Source: Nocardioides sp. WS12 (lineage in GTDB: Bacteria > Actinomycetota > Actinomycetes > Propionibacteriales > Nocardioidaceae). Taken from it: DNA of 64,000 bases. A program made the translations under genes and the position numbers. The DNA is taken from positions 2,046,001 to 2,110,000 of the forward strand of contig NZ_CP053928.1 in NCBI RefSeq assembly GCF_014108865.1. Direction: 5' to 3'. The notes beneath the pieces were generated by a model, which saw only the letters and a list, made by a program, of their open reading frames with translations, did no database searches and was not told the DNA's origin. The first letter of the stretch is position 1. Every line of letters starts with the position of its first letter. Shown piece after piece: positions 25,610-33,783 of the stretch.

Positions 25610-26188
25610 ATGACTGAAGCGAATCCCGGGCGCTTTCATCGCGTCGATCCCGATGTCCTCGATGACGACCCCTTCTGGTCCGAGGTACGACGCCGCCACC
25701 CCGACGTCGACATCGTGCTCCTGCCGCCGGACCCGTCCCCGGACCCGTCCCCGGACCCGGACCTGGCGCCCGCCAGCGACACCGAGGTGCGGCGTGCTGC
25801 GGTCGCCGTCCAGGAGGTCTGGCGCGGGGTCCGTCCGCTGCTCGCCGGGTTCGGTCCGCTGGCGCCACCGAGCGTTCGCTGGAGGGAGGCGGAGGGGCGT
25901 CGGTCCCTGATCCTGCAGAAGGCGCTGCCGGGGATCGACCAGCAGCGTGGCACCGAGCTCCTGATGACGCTCCTGGTCCACCTGGGCGAACGAGGGTGGG
26001 CCCTCCAGCCGGGTGTCCGGGACGGCCTCCCGACCCTGCGGGCAACCGACGGCGCGGCTGCGGTCGAGGCGGTCGCCGGTCCGGGCGCCACGGTCATGAC
26101 GCTCACGGGCGTCCCGCTGGTGCTGACCGTCGAGGTCGCGCAGCTCGTCAAGGACGAGGTCCGGGCGGAGGTGGCGTCATGGGAGTGA
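25610..26188 (+). CDS. Cassette protein 1: unknown, resembles the cassette lipoprotein without its lipobox
   Basis: A 192-residue cytoplasmic-looking protein. It has an acidic N-terminus and a tandem Pro-Asp-Pro-Ser linker (near residues 41-52) before an alpha/beta domain. The segment LLMTLLVHLGERGWALQPG, then ATDGAAAVEAV and a G-rich turn, then a strand, matches by eye the lipoprotein encoded four genes later (LVDAAASAMEADGWTV, then a DGDDL strand). It is the first gene of a tightly coupled cassette; the next gene overlaps it by ten bases. It may be a chaperone or helper for the WXG-like proteins, but no function is established. Confidence 0.6.
   Translation: MTEANPGRFHRVDPDVLDDDPFWSEVRRRHPDVDIVLLPPDPSPDPSPDPDLAPASDTEVRRAAVAVQEVWRGVRPLLAGFGPLAPPSVRWREAEGRRSLILQKALPGIDQQRGTELLMTLLVHLGERGWALQPGVRDGLPTLRATDGAAAVEAVAGPGATVMTLTGVPLVLTVEVAQLVKDEVRAEVASWE
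25727..25762. repeat. Tandem 12-base repeat encoding Pro-Asp-Pro-Ser units
   Basis: Two perfect copies of CCGGACCCGTCC and a third variant copy, CCGGACCCGGAC, encode a PDPS-PDPS-PDPD linker in cassette protein 1. This is a slippage-prone, in-frame repeat. Confidence 0.85.
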
Positions 26189-26505
26189 CGATCGACGTCC
26201 CCCCGGGCGTTCTGGCGGCGGCAAAGATCGCCTGGGACGACGCCGCCGACGGACTGGACGGCGCGTGGCGCCGGTTGAGCAAGGCATCGACGGCCGGCTT
26301 CGCCCCGGCAGTGGTGACGGCCATCGAGGCGTTCCAGACGACCTGGACCGACGAGCTGAAGCGGCGGGCGGAGGCGGCCCAGGTCAACAGTGATGCCTTC
26401 GTCGAGGTCAGCGGTGATTTCGAGTTCTCCGACGCCGCGGCGGCGGAGCAGGCCCGCGCGCTCCTCGGCTGGGCCCATCGCGCGGCACCGATCGGGGAAC
26501 GCTGA
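26179..26505 (+). CDS. Cassette protein 2: WXG100-like helical protein
   Basis: A 108-residue, mostly helical protein of the size of ESX/WXG100 substrates. Tryptophans occur at helix positions near 20, 31, 58 and 96 (AWDDAADGLDGAW, FQTTWTDELKRRAE, LLGWAHR), but the strict W-x-G turn is absent. It overlaps gene 1 by ten bases and shares a base with gene 3 (TGATG). Such small helical proteins often bind the N-terminal helices of a partner before type VII export, which is the proposed role. No secretion machinery gene lies in the window, so this is inference. Confidence 0.55.
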   Translation: MGVTIDVPPGVLAAAKIAWDDAADGLDGAWRRLSKASTAGFAPAVVTAIEAFQTTWTDELKRRAEAAQVNSDAFVEVSGDFEFSDAAAAEQARALLGWAHRAAPIGER

Positions 26506-28319
26506 TGGTCACCATCGAGCTTCCCCGTGCGATCGATCCGGTTCCGGCGATGGAATCCACCGCGGTCCGGGCGGCCACCTTCGCGAACAACCTCCGCGCG
26601 GTGGCGGTCCAGGTCAAGGATGTCCAGGCATGGGCGGAGTCCCAAGGGGTCCCCGACGGCTGGCAGGGCGATGCACGGGAGGCTGCCGATCACGGCACGA
26701 CGCGTTTCGCCCGACGGGTCGACGTGTCCGAGGCCGCGCTGGAGCGGGCGATCACGGCCGCCGACAGGTTCGAGGACCGACTCGTCCGACTCGGCACCCG
26801 CCGGATCGAGCTCGCGAAACGTCGTACGACCCTCAACGATGACGTCGAGACGCTCCGGGCCGAGATCGAGGGCAACGAAGCGGTCGAGGTCAACGTCGCG
26901 GGCTGGGAACGCCGCGCGGCCGGTCTTCGCTCCCGGGCGACCGACCTGCTGGACGACATCACCGCGTGGATCGGCGACGACGACGATGCCGAGGACGAGT
27001 TCGTCCGCGCGCTGCAGCACGTCGACGAGATCGCGGAGGGACGTCGGGCGGCGCAGGATCCCGATCGGCCCGATCCCGACGCACTCGGCCGCGCCTTCGA
27101 TCGCCGCGTCGGTGACCCCGTCGCTCTGGCCGCGTGGTGGCGCACCCTGTCGCGCGCACAGAAGCAGGCGTTGCTGGCCGAGCGGCCGCACGAGATCGGG
27201 AACGCTGACGGCATTCCCGTCAGCGATCGTGACGAGGCCAACCGTGCCGCGGTCTACAGCGACATCGATCGGCTCACCCGCCAGGAAGCGGATGGGGTGC
27301 TGACCGACGAGGAACGCGCGATCCTGGACAACGCCAAGGTGATCCGCGAGGAGCTCAACGGTCGGATGGATGACGTCGATCCGCTCACCGGCGAGCACCT
27401 GGTGCACGTGATCGTCTACAAGCCCGGCGAGCACGGGGGCGACGGTGGTGTCGCGATCAGCTTCGGTGACCCCGACCGGGCCGACCACGTGTCGGTCAAC
27501 GTGCCCGGCCTGACCAGTGAGACGTCGAGCCTGCCCGGCAATCTCGCCCGAACGGAGGACCTCCACGGATCGGCACTCGGGCAGACGGACGGGACGGTGG
27601 CCAGCATCTTCTGGCTCGACTACGACGCCCCCAGCGGCAATCCGGTGGGCAGCGTCGACGACCTGCTCGACTTCGGGTCGGTCATCGGTCCGGGCGCCGC
27701 TGACCGTGGTGGTGAGCGCTTCTCCGATTTCGTCGACGGATTGCGTGCCTCCGACGAGGGGGACCGAGCCCACCTGACGGTCATCGGCCACAGTTACGGT
27801 TCCACGACGGTGGGCCACGCCCTCCAGGACGGCCTGCCGGTCGACGACGCCATCTTGATCGGCAGTCCGGGCGTTCCCGAGTACTCCGCCGCCGCATTGA
27901 CTGACGCGGACGTGTGGGTGGGTGCCAAGGACAACGACCCGGTGTCGCTCCTCGGTGCCCAGGACGGGCCCGGAACCCTGGGAGGCGACCCTGCGCAGGA
28001 GTCGTTCGGCGCCACGCGGTTCGAGACGGGCGACGGGTCCTCACGGATCCAGGACGCGCTCGACAACCACACGTCGTACTTCGAGGGCGATTCACTGCAC
28101 AACCTGGGAGCCATCGTGGTCAACCAGGACGACAACGTCATCCACGACGAGGAGCGGGAACGATGGACCGACGAGGGGCACTATCAGACCCTGCCGGAGT
28201 ATCTGGTGGAGTCGTCGATCAAGGGCGCGGGAGGACCGATCGTGGACGGAGTCGAGCAATGGGGCAGGGACTTCATCGATTCGTTGTCGCGAGGCTTCGG
28301 TCCGGGAAGGTTCCTCTGA
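26505..28319 (+). CDS. Cassette protein 3: WXG-type N-terminus fused to a DUF1023 alpha/beta hydrolase
   Basis: A 604-residue protein. The N-terminal helical module (about 1-100) has a true W-x-G turn at Trp53-Gln-Gly55, followed by long helices (about 100-230). A linker leads to the DUF1023 alpha/beta hydrolase domain, about 320-560. The nucleophile Ser430 lies in GHSYGS, with a candidate acid in AKDNDPV and a His in NHTSYFEGDSLHNLG. The family's substrate is unknown to me; esterase or lipase chemistry is likely. The layout, a type VII export module joined to a hydrolase, resembles secreted effectors. It is the core of the cassette, coupled on both sides. Confidence 0.75.
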   Translation: MVTIELPRAIDPVPAMESTAVRAATFANNLRAVAVQVKDVQAWAESQGVPDGWQGDAREAADHGTTRFARRVDVSEAALERAITAADRFEDRLVRLGTRRIELAKRRTTLNDDVETLRAEIEGNEAVEVNVAGWERRAAGLRSRATDLLDDITAWIGDDDDAEDEFVRALQHVDEIAEGRRAAQDPDRPDPDALGRAFDRRVGDPVALAAWWRTLSRAQKQALLAERPHEIGNADGIPVSDRDEANRAAVYSDIDRLTRQEADGVLTDEERAILDNAKVIREELNGRMDDVDPLTGEHLVHVIVYKPGEHGGDGGVAISFGDPDRADHVSVNVPGLTSETSSLPGNLARTEDLHGSALGQTDGTVASIFWLDYDAPSGNPVGSVDDLLDFGSVIGPGAADRGGERFSDFVDGLRASDEGDRAHLTVIGHSYGSTTVGHALQDGLPVDDAILIGSPGVPEYSAAALTDADVWVGAKDNDPVSLLGAQDGPGTLGGDPAQESFGATRFETGDGSSRIQDALDNHTSYFEGDSLHNLGAIVVNQDDNVIHDEERERWTDEGHYQTLPEYLVESSIKGAGGPIVDGVEQWGRDFIDSLSRGFGPGRFL

Positions 28320-28816
28320 TGAGGGGCTGGGCCGTCGTTGCCGGCCTGACCCTGGCGGCGTGCCTGTCCGGATGCAGCGACGATCCCGCAACAGACCAGG
28401 AGGACGTCGACGCCGTGGAAGCGCGGGCACTGGCGGCCGTGGATGGTGTCGTCCACGACGCCATGGACGGCACGGGCCTGGAGTTCGTGAGTGGGCGACA
28501 CCGGTTCGTGACCTGTGGGGACGGTCAGGCAGCCGGTGGTGTCATCCACCGGGTGTCACTGAACTTCGGTCCGTCGGACGAGCCGGTGGAGGACCTGGTT
28601 GATGCCGCCGCGAGCGCGATGGAGGCCGACGGCTGGACGGTGAAGCGCGTGGAGAACCCTGCCATCGTCGAAGGTGCCAAGGACGGGGACGACCTCAGGT
28701 TCCAGTTCGGGCCTGCCGGCACCCAGGTGAGCATCGGCTCCTCCTGTGTCGACACGTCGAACGACGTGGCCAACGACTACCAGGACCAGGGGTACACCGA
28801 CCTCACGTGGAAGTAG
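28319..28816 (+). CDS. Cassette protein 4: lipoprotein with the same domain pattern as protein 1
   Basis: A 165-residue lipoprotein. The signal peptide MRGWAVVAGLTLAACLSGC carries the lipobox LSGC, with Cys19 lipidated. The mature domain has a helix, LVDAAASAMEADGWTV, then strands, and two cysteines (FVTCGDG and GSSCVDTS) that could form a disulfide. It starts on the last base of the stop of the hydrolase gene (TGATG), so both are made in step. A lipoprotein beside a secreted hydrolase could be an immunity or anchoring factor, as in the lipase toxin TslA system of Staphylococcus, but that is analogy only. Confidence 0.65.
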   Translation: MRGWAVVAGLTLAACLSGCSDDPATDQEDVDAVEARALAAVDGVVHDAMDGTGLEFVSGRHRFVTCGDGQAAGGVIHRVSLNFGPSDEPVEDLVDAAASAMEADGWTVKRVENPAIVEGAKDGDDLRFQFGPAGTQVSIGSSCVDTSNDVANDYQDQGYTDLTWK

Positions 28817-28843
28817 CGCGGTGAGGTCGTAGGGTCGGTCGCG

Positions 28844-29623
28844 ATGAGCGACCTGAGCCTGACCGTCCTGGCGCTCCTCGCGCTGGCCGCACTGACGGCC
28901 GGTTTTGTTGACGCGGTCGTCGGTGGTGGTGGACTCGTCCAGTTGCCCGCACTCCTCCTGGGACTGCCGGGTGCGAGTCCGGTGCAGATCCTGGCCACCA
29001 ACAAGATCGCCTCGGTGTGCGGCACGGCGGCCAGCTCGGCGACGTACTACCGACGGATCCGGCCGGACCCGAAGACCTTCGGCCCGCTGATGCTGCTGGC
29101 GCTGGCGGGAGCCTTCACGGGCGCGCTCGCCGCGTCGAAGATCCCACGGGAGGCGTTCGAGCCGATCGTGCTGGCGGCCCTGGTCGCCGTCGGCGCCTAC
29201 GTGCTGCTGCGACCGAAGATGGGCGAGGAGACCGAACTCCGCTTCGACGGCCACCGCCACCTGGCCGCCGCGATGGGCGTCGGCTTCGTGATCGGCCTGT
29301 ACGACGGCATCCTCGGCCCCGGCACGGGCAGTTTCTTCGTGTTCACGCTGGTCGGCCTGATGGGCTACGACTTCCTGCAGGCCTCGGCCAAGGCCAAGCT
29401 CGCCAACCTCGCCACGAACATCGGTGCGCTGTTGCTGTTCATCCCCACCGGCGCCGTGATGTGGGACGTCGGCCTGATGATGGGCGCCTGCAACCTGGTC
29501 GGCGGCTACCTCGGAGCGCGCACCGCGGTGTCCCGCGGCGCGAAGTTCGTGCGGGTCTTCTTCATCGTGGTGGTCAGTGCGTTCATCATCCGGATCGGCG
29601 GAGGCGTCATCGGGGTCTGGTGA
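28844..29623 (+). CDS. TauE/SafE-family sulfite or anion exporter
   Basis: A 259-residue integral membrane protein with about eight predicted helices in two related halves. The first half begins LAALTAGFVDAVVGGGGLVQLPALLLG and the second has GFVIGLYDGILGPGTGSFFVF, the paired glycine-rich motifs of the TauE/SafE family. These carry sulfite, sulfoacetate or other organosulfur anions out of the cell. The actual substrate cannot be told here. It begins 27 bases after the cassette lipoprotein gene and converges with the next gene. Confidence 0.85.
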   Translation: MSDLSLTVLALLALAALTAGFVDAVVGGGGLVQLPALLLGLPGASPVQILATNKIASVCGTAASSATYYRRIRPDPKTFGPLMLLALAGAFTGALAASKIPREAFEPIVLAALVAVGAYVLLRPKMGEETELRFDGHRHLAAAMGVGFVIGLYDGILGPGTGSFFVFTLVGLMGYDFLQASAKAKLANLATNIGALLLFIPTGAVMWDVGLMMGACNLVGGYLGARTAVSRGAKFVRVFFIVVVSAFIIRIGGGVIGVW

Positions 29624-29651
29624 CCCCGCCACCTGGCCCGGGAGACGGGGC

Positions 29652-30011
29652 TCAGCCGAGCGCGCGCCGTACGGCCCAGGCGCCGAAGGCGGCGAACGGC
29701 ACGGGAAGCAGGGTGGCGACCAGACCCGGACCCACCCCGATCTTCGGTGTCGACGCTGCTCCCACGACGACGTCGATCGAATCGCTCGCCAGCGCCGCGC
29801 AACCCCACAGGGTGGTCGCGGAGGCGGGCGCGGCCACGGTGCCCGCGCCGATCACGAGGTCGCGAACGCCGATGGTGCGGAGCAGCAGGACGAACGACGG
29901 GTCCTCGCTCCGCCCGATCAGGCGGGGCGCGGTCACCATCGCCACGCCCACACCGACACGGACCAGGCCGAGCGCCTTGACCGCTCGGACATCACCACTG
30001 GTCGTCGCCAT
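29652..30011 (-). CDS. Small membrane protein (DUF4267-like)
   Basis: A 119-residue protein with three to four helices: VRVGVGVAMVTAPRLIG, LLRTIGVRDLVIGAGTVAA, WGCAALASDSIDVVVGA and GLVATLLPVPFAAFGAWA. The GVRDLVIGAG pattern resembles DUF4267/DUF4345 membrane proteins; a second such protein is encoded at 61266. It lies three bases after the ABC1 kinase gene ends on the same strand, so they are probably cotranscribed. Function unknown. Confidence 0.65.
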   Translation of the reverse strand: MATTSGDVRAVKALGLVRVGVGVAMVTAPRLIGRSEDPSFVLLLRTIGVRDLVIGAGTVAAPASATTLWGCAALASDSIDVVVGAASTPKIGVGPGLVATLLPVPFAAFGAWAVRRALG

Positions 30012-30014
30012 GGG

Positions 30015-31376
30015 TCACACTTCCGGGTCGCTGCGGTCTTCAACGGTGGACACGAAGCCTGGCAGGAACTCCTCCATCAGCGACCGGAACGACGCCTCGG
30101 CCTCGAGTTGACTCAACACCCCGACGCCGCCGAGCCAGGTCCGGTGGATCAGGACGTACGACGGCGGCAGGTTCAGCTTGAGCGAGACCGTGTAGGCCGG
30201 GTCCTTCGGGTTGTTGATCCGCTGGAACTGCTCGCGCATCCACACCCGGCTGAACCGGAACCGCTCGACCAGCGTCGGCTCGACGAAGGGCGACAGGTAG
30301 TCCATCAACAACTGCGGGTCGAGGTTGATCCGGTCCTTGAGGAAGCCCTCGTCGCGCAGGCCGTCGATCAGTGCCTCGCCGTCACCGGCAGCGCACAGCG
30401 AGATCAACCGACCCATCGGTGCGGGGAGTCCGCGCTGGGGGAGGCGGGCGACCGATCCGTAGTCGAGGACGCCCATCCGACCGGGTGTTCCGTCGTCGTT
30501 CGGGATGATCCGGAAGTTCCCGGGGTGCGGGTCGGCGTGGAGCAGGCCAGTGCGCGCCGGGCCGGAGAACAGGAACCGGGCGAAGATCGCGCCGTAGTGG
30601 TCGCGCTCCTCGGGCGTCCCGTCGGCGATGATCGTCGCGAGCGAACCGGCCGAGTCGAGCCACTCGGTGATCAGGACCCGTGGCCCCACGGCCACCACGT
30701 CCGGGACGTCGATCACGGGATCGTCGCGGAACGTCGCCGCGAAGATGCGCTGCGCCTCGGCCTCGAGTTCGTAGTCCAGTTCTTCACGTGCCCGGGCCTG
30801 GACCTCCTCCACGAGCGGCTTCATGTCGACGCCGGGGATCAACGGTCCGATCGCGCGGGCCGCCCGCGCGAGCGTGCGCAGGTCGGACATCAGGGCCTCG
30901 CCGGCGTTCGGGTACTGCACCTTCACCGCGACCCGACGACCGTCGTGCCACTTGCCCTCGTGGACCTGGCCGATCGAGGCGGCCGCGGTCGGGGCGCCGT
31001 CCATCCAGACCAACTGGTTCTTCCAGTTGGGGCCGAGGTCCTCCGCCAGGATGTTGCGCACCGTCTGCGTCGGCATCGGGGGAGCGGAGTCCTGCAGCTT
31101 GGTCAGGTGCTCGCGGTAGGGCGCCGCCATCTCCTCCGGCAGAGCCGACTCCAGCACCGACAGGGCCTGCCCGAACTTCATCGCGCCGCCCTTGAGTTCG
31201 CCCAGGGTGCGGAACAACTGCTCCGCGGTGCGCTGCTGGATCTCACTCATCACCGCGTCGGCCGACGCTCCGCCCATCCGCTTGCCGAAGCCGATCGCGG
31301 ACCGGCCCGCGTAGGTCAGCGGCAGGGCAGCAAGACGTGCCGTGCGGGCAGCGGTCTTGCGAGGGAGATCGGCCAT
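30015..31376 (-). CDS. ABC1/UbiB/ADCK-family atypical kinase
   Basis: A 453-residue cytoplasmic or membrane-associated protein. Family marks are KFGQ at 67-70, the alanine-rich loop with AAASIGQVH near 131-139, the ATP-lysine Lys152 in VAVKVQYP, the catalytic-loop HADPHPGNF, and DYGS. UbiB-type proteins act in isoprenoid lipid metabolism (ubiquinone in Proteobacteria, other lipids elsewhere) and have ATPase rather than classic protein kinase activity. The actinobacterial role is unknown. All key residues are intact. Confidence 0.88.
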   Translation of the reverse strand: MADLPRKTAARTARLAALPLTYAGRSAIGFGKRMGGASADAVMSEIQQRTAEQLFRTLGELKGGAMKFGQALSVLESALPEEMAAPYREHLTKLQDSAPPMPTQTVRNILAEDLGPNWKNQLVWMDGAPTAAASIGQVHEGKWHDGRRVAVKVQYPNAGEALMSDLRTLARAARAIGPLIPGVDMKPLVEEVQARAREELDYELEAEAQRIFAATFRDDPVIDVPDVVAVGPRVLITEWLDSAGSLATIIADGTPEERDHYGAIFARFLFSGPARTGLLHADPHPGNFRIIPNDDGTPGRMGVLDYGSVARLPQRGLPAPMGRLISLCAAGDGEALIDGLRDEGFLKDRINLDPQLLMDYLSPFVEPTLVERFRFSRVWMREQFQRINNPKDPAYTVSLKLNLPPSYVLIHRTWLGGVGVLSQLEAEASFRSLMEEFLPGFVSTVEDRSDPEV

Positions 31377-31408
31377 GCCTCCATTGTCGCGGGTCGGTGC
31401 AACCCGGA

Positions 31409-32059
31409 TCAGGCGGGGAAGGGAATCCCGGTGGAGGCGTGGCAGCGGTAGCCGTGCGGCACCTTGTGGAGGTACTGCTGGTGGGCCGGCTCCGCGTAGT
31501 AGTACTCGGCTGCCGGGGCGATCTCGGTCGTGATCGGGTCGAAGCCGCGACGGGCCAGCTCCTCGCCGTACACCTTGGTGAGGTCGCGGGCGGTGGTCTC
31601 CTGCTCAGGGCTGGTGAAGTAGATCGCCGAGCGGTACTGCGTGCCGTGATCGTTGCCCTGCTGCATGCCCTGGGTCGGGTCGTGGACCTCGAAGAACTTC
31701 TTCACCAGGTCGGCGTACGAGACGACGTCGGGGTCGAAGACGATCCGGACGGCCTCGGTGTGGCCGGTGCGGCCGCTGCAGACCTCTTCGTACGTCGGGT
31801 GCGGGGTGATGCCGCCGGCGTACCCGACCGACGTCGACCAGACGCCGGGGACCTGCCAGTAGATCTCCTCGGCGCCCCAGAAGCAGCCGAGGCCGAACAC
31901 TGCGGCCTCGAGACCGTCGGGCACGTCGCCCTCCGCGGGGCCGGTGACCAGGGGGGTGTGCAGGACCTCGTGGAGAGGCGGGAGCGCGAACGCGGGAGCA
32001 GCGCGGCCAGGCAGGGCCTGGGCAGGGTCGACCATCTCGGACTTGCGACGGGAGAACAT
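31409..32059 (-). CDS. msrA: Peptide methionine sulfoxide reductase MsrA
   Basis: Reduces methionine-S-sulfoxide in proteins. The protein is 216 residues. The catalytic Cys59 is in GCFWG, followed by GYAGGITPHPTYEEVC and HTEAVRIVFDP, all canonical. A longer N-terminal extension (MFSRRKSEMVDPAQALPGRA) is typical of actinobacterial MsrA. A C-terminal cysteine in GYRCHAS may serve as the resolving residue, with thioredoxin or mycothiol regenerating the enzyme. The TA operon is divergent, 109 bases away. Confidence 0.95.
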   Translation of the reverse strand: MFSRRKSEMVDPAQALPGRAAPAFALPPLHEVLHTPLVTGPAEGDVPDGLEAAVFGLGCFWGAEEIYWQVPGVWSTSVGYAGGITPHPTYEEVCSGRTGHTEAVRIVFDPDVVSYADLVKKFFEVHDPTQGMQQGNDHGTQYRSAIYFTSPEQETTARDLTKVYGEELARRGFDPITTEIAPAAEYYYAEPAHQQYLHKVPHGYRCHASTGIPFPA

Positions 32060-32136
32060 GCGTCCATTCTCTCCGGGCAGGCAAGGCTCACACCTGTGGA
32101 AACGCGGTTGCGGGCATCGGCTGCGCGAGCGACGCT

Positions 32137-32157
32137 TTGGTATCACGTTGATACCAA
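32137..32157. promoter_or_regulatory. Toxin-antitoxin operator: perfect 9-3-9 palindrome
   Basis: TTGGTATCA-CGT-TGATACCAA is a perfect inverted repeat 12 bases before the antitoxin ATG. A third half-site, GTATCA, occurs at 32164-32169, overlapping the start codon. The right arm joins the SD (AAGGAGGAG), so bound antitoxin could block both transcription and translation initiation. This is the normal autoregulation layout for RHH antitoxins. Confidence 0.75.
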
Positions 32158-32168
32158 GGAGGAGTATC

Positions 32169-32384
32169 ATGACAACCATGGCCTTCACCCTGCGCACCGA
32201 TGCCGAGCTCGAGGCTGCCCTGGCGGAGCTCAGCGAGGCGCGCGGGGTGTCCAAGCAGGAGATTGCTCGCGCTGCAATCCTCGAGATGCAGGCCCGCAGC
32301 CAGCACCGATCGAAGGTTGTTTCTGCGTCCTCGGCTTCCCGGGACCGCTGGGGCGACGTGCTTGACCGCCTCGGTTCCGTGTGA
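32169..32384 (+). CDS. Ribbon-helix-helix antitoxin
   Basis: A 71-residue DNA-binding antitoxin. The N-terminal beta strand MAFTLRTD and helices ELEAALAELSEARGVSKQEIARAAILEMQAR form a ribbon-helix-helix. The C-terminal tail (SQHRSKVVSASSASRDRWGDVLDRLGSV) is the likely toxin-neutralising part and ends in a Trp-Gly-Asp segment. It has an excellent SD (AAGGAGG, six bases before the ATG). The toxin gene starts on the last base of its stop codon (TGATG). Confidence 0.85.
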   Translation: MTTMAFTLRTDAELEAALAELSEARGVSKQEIARAAILEMQARSQHRSKVVSASSASRDRWGDVLDRLGSV

Positions 32385-32752
32385 TGGTCGAGTACCTCGA
32401 CCTCGAGGACCTGCTCGCCCTGACCAACGATCTCCGCGCGGGACCCGTGCGTGATGTCGGTCTGCTCGAGGCGGCCGCTGCACGGCCCAAGACGTCGGTG
32501 TTCGGGGAAGACGCGTATCCGTCATTGTTCGAGAAGGCGGCGGCGCTGCTGCACTCGATCTGCCAGAACCATGCGCTGGTTGATGGCAACAAGCGCCTTG
32601 CATGGCTGGCGACCGACGTGTTCCTTCGGATCAACGGCACCGTGATCGAGATGTCGGACGAGGACGCCTTCGCGCTGGTCATGAGGGTGGCGGCCCAGCA
32701 CGTGGAGGTCGGCGACATCGCCGGGGTTCTCGAGCAGGCGTTCGGTGGCTGA
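32384..32752 (+). CDS. doc: Doc-type Fic-fold toxin
   Basis: A 122-residue toxin. Doc phosphorylates and blocks elongation factor Tu. The active-site motif is His63-Ala-Leu-Val-Asp67-Gly-Asn-Lys-Arg71; the Fic consensus is HxFx(D/E)GNKR and here the aromatic residue is Leu. The catalytic His, Asp, Asn, Lys and Arg remain, so it should be active. Known Doc partners are Phd-type antitoxins; here the partner is a ribbon-helix-helix protein. The pair is a complete TA module. It converges with the DUF5995 gene. Confidence 0.88.
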   Translation: MVEYLDLEDLLALTNDLRAGPVRDVGLLEAAAARPKTSVFGEDAYPSLFEKAAALLHSICQNHALVDGNKRLAWLATDVFLRINGTVIEMSDEDAFALVMRVAAQHVEVGDIAGVLEQAFGG

Positions 32753-33715
32753 TCAGTTGTCGCGGCCGTGCACGGCGCACCAGGCGTCGCGTTGGGCGGG
32801 CTGGGCGACGAGGACGGAGCGGATCAGCTTCGCCTGGAGGACCGAGTAGAGCTCGATCTCCTGCTCGACCAGCTTGCGCTGGGCAGCGGTCTTCGCGAGC
32901 GTGAGGGCCTCGGCGTGCCGCCAGACCATCTCGCGCCAGCCGCGCATGATCAGCCCGGCGGCGGTCTCCTCGACGGTGCCGGCGTCGATGTCGTCGAAGG
33001 TCGGGTCGAAGCGGCGCGCTTCCTCGGCGAACACCGGGCCGTAGAGGGTGTCGAGCCGGTTGTTGTACCGGTTGTGGTCGGCCTTGTGGCTGCCGTTCGG
33101 GCCCGTCAGTCCCACCGCGGCCAGGACGTGCGGGAAGTCGCGGTTGATGTGCGCGTTCATCGCCAGCATGAAGTTGCCCAGGCCGCTCATGGCGCGGTCG
33201 TCCTCGGCCTTGAGCGCGATCTGCCAGGCGCCCGGGAGGCCGGTGCGCTGGCCGGACTCCCACTTGCTGGTGACGTCGAAGTAGAGCTCGGCGAACACGG
33301 CGTCCACACGGTTCAGCCAGGCCCGGTCGGCGAAGTAGCCGGTGCGGACGGCGTCGCGCACGTTCTCGGTCACCCGCAGGTAGGCCAGCGAGAAGATCGA
33401 GGAGTGCGCGCAGGAGGTCGACAGCCGATCGAGGCGGTCCTCCATCCGCACCACGACGTCATCGATGCACGCGTCGGCGCCGCTCACGCACACGTTCCCC
33501 GTGTACGGCGTCGCGGGAAGCGGTAGTGGAGCGAACAGGCGGATCAGGCCGTCGAAGACCGGCAGCACCAGCCCGCGCAGCGGGTCCGGATCGCCCGATC
33601 CACCGGTGTCGTCGGCGGAGGCCGGTGGCGCGGCGACCCCGATTCCCATGATCAGGAGCACGGTGGCCATCAGCGTGGAGAGCAGGGCGACGAACGAGCG
33701 GCGGGGCGCGGTCAC
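32753..33715 (-). CDS. Secreted DUF5995-type protein
   Basis: About 320 residues from GTG 33715; a TTG at 33739 could add eight. The N-terminus (VTAPRRSFVALLSTLMATVLLI, then GVAAPPASADD) is a Sec signal peptide. The mature protein is helical, with cysteines in VCVSGADACID and a final helix region ending AWCAVHGRDN. Recognised from the actinobacterial DUF5995 family by the ALKAEDDRAMSGLGNFMLAMNAHINRD motif. Its biochemical role is unknown. Histidines and acidic residues in NAHINRDFPHVL suggest a metal site, as in some phospholipase-like helical proteins, but this is inference. Confidence 0.75.
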   Translation of the reverse strand: MTAPRRSFVALLSTLMATVLLIMGIGVAAPPASADDTGGSGDPDPLRGLVLPVFDGLIRLFAPLPLPATPYTGNVCVSGADACIDDVVVRMEDRLDRLSTSCAHSSIFSLAYLRVTENVRDAVRTGYFADRAWLNRVDAVFAELYFDVTSKWESGQRTGLPGAWQIALKAEDDRAMSGLGNFMLAMNAHINRDFPHVLAAVGLTGPNGSHKADHNRYNNRLDTLYGPVFAEEARRFDPTFDDIDAGTVEETAAGLIMRGWREMVWRHAEALTLAKTAAQRKLVEQEIELYSVLQAKLIRSVLVAQPAQRDAWCAVHGRDN

Positions 33716-33783
33716 ATCAGGTTGAACGAGCGAGACCAATCCTCGTGACGCCGCCCTGAAAATCAGGTGGCTAGGCTCTTGGG

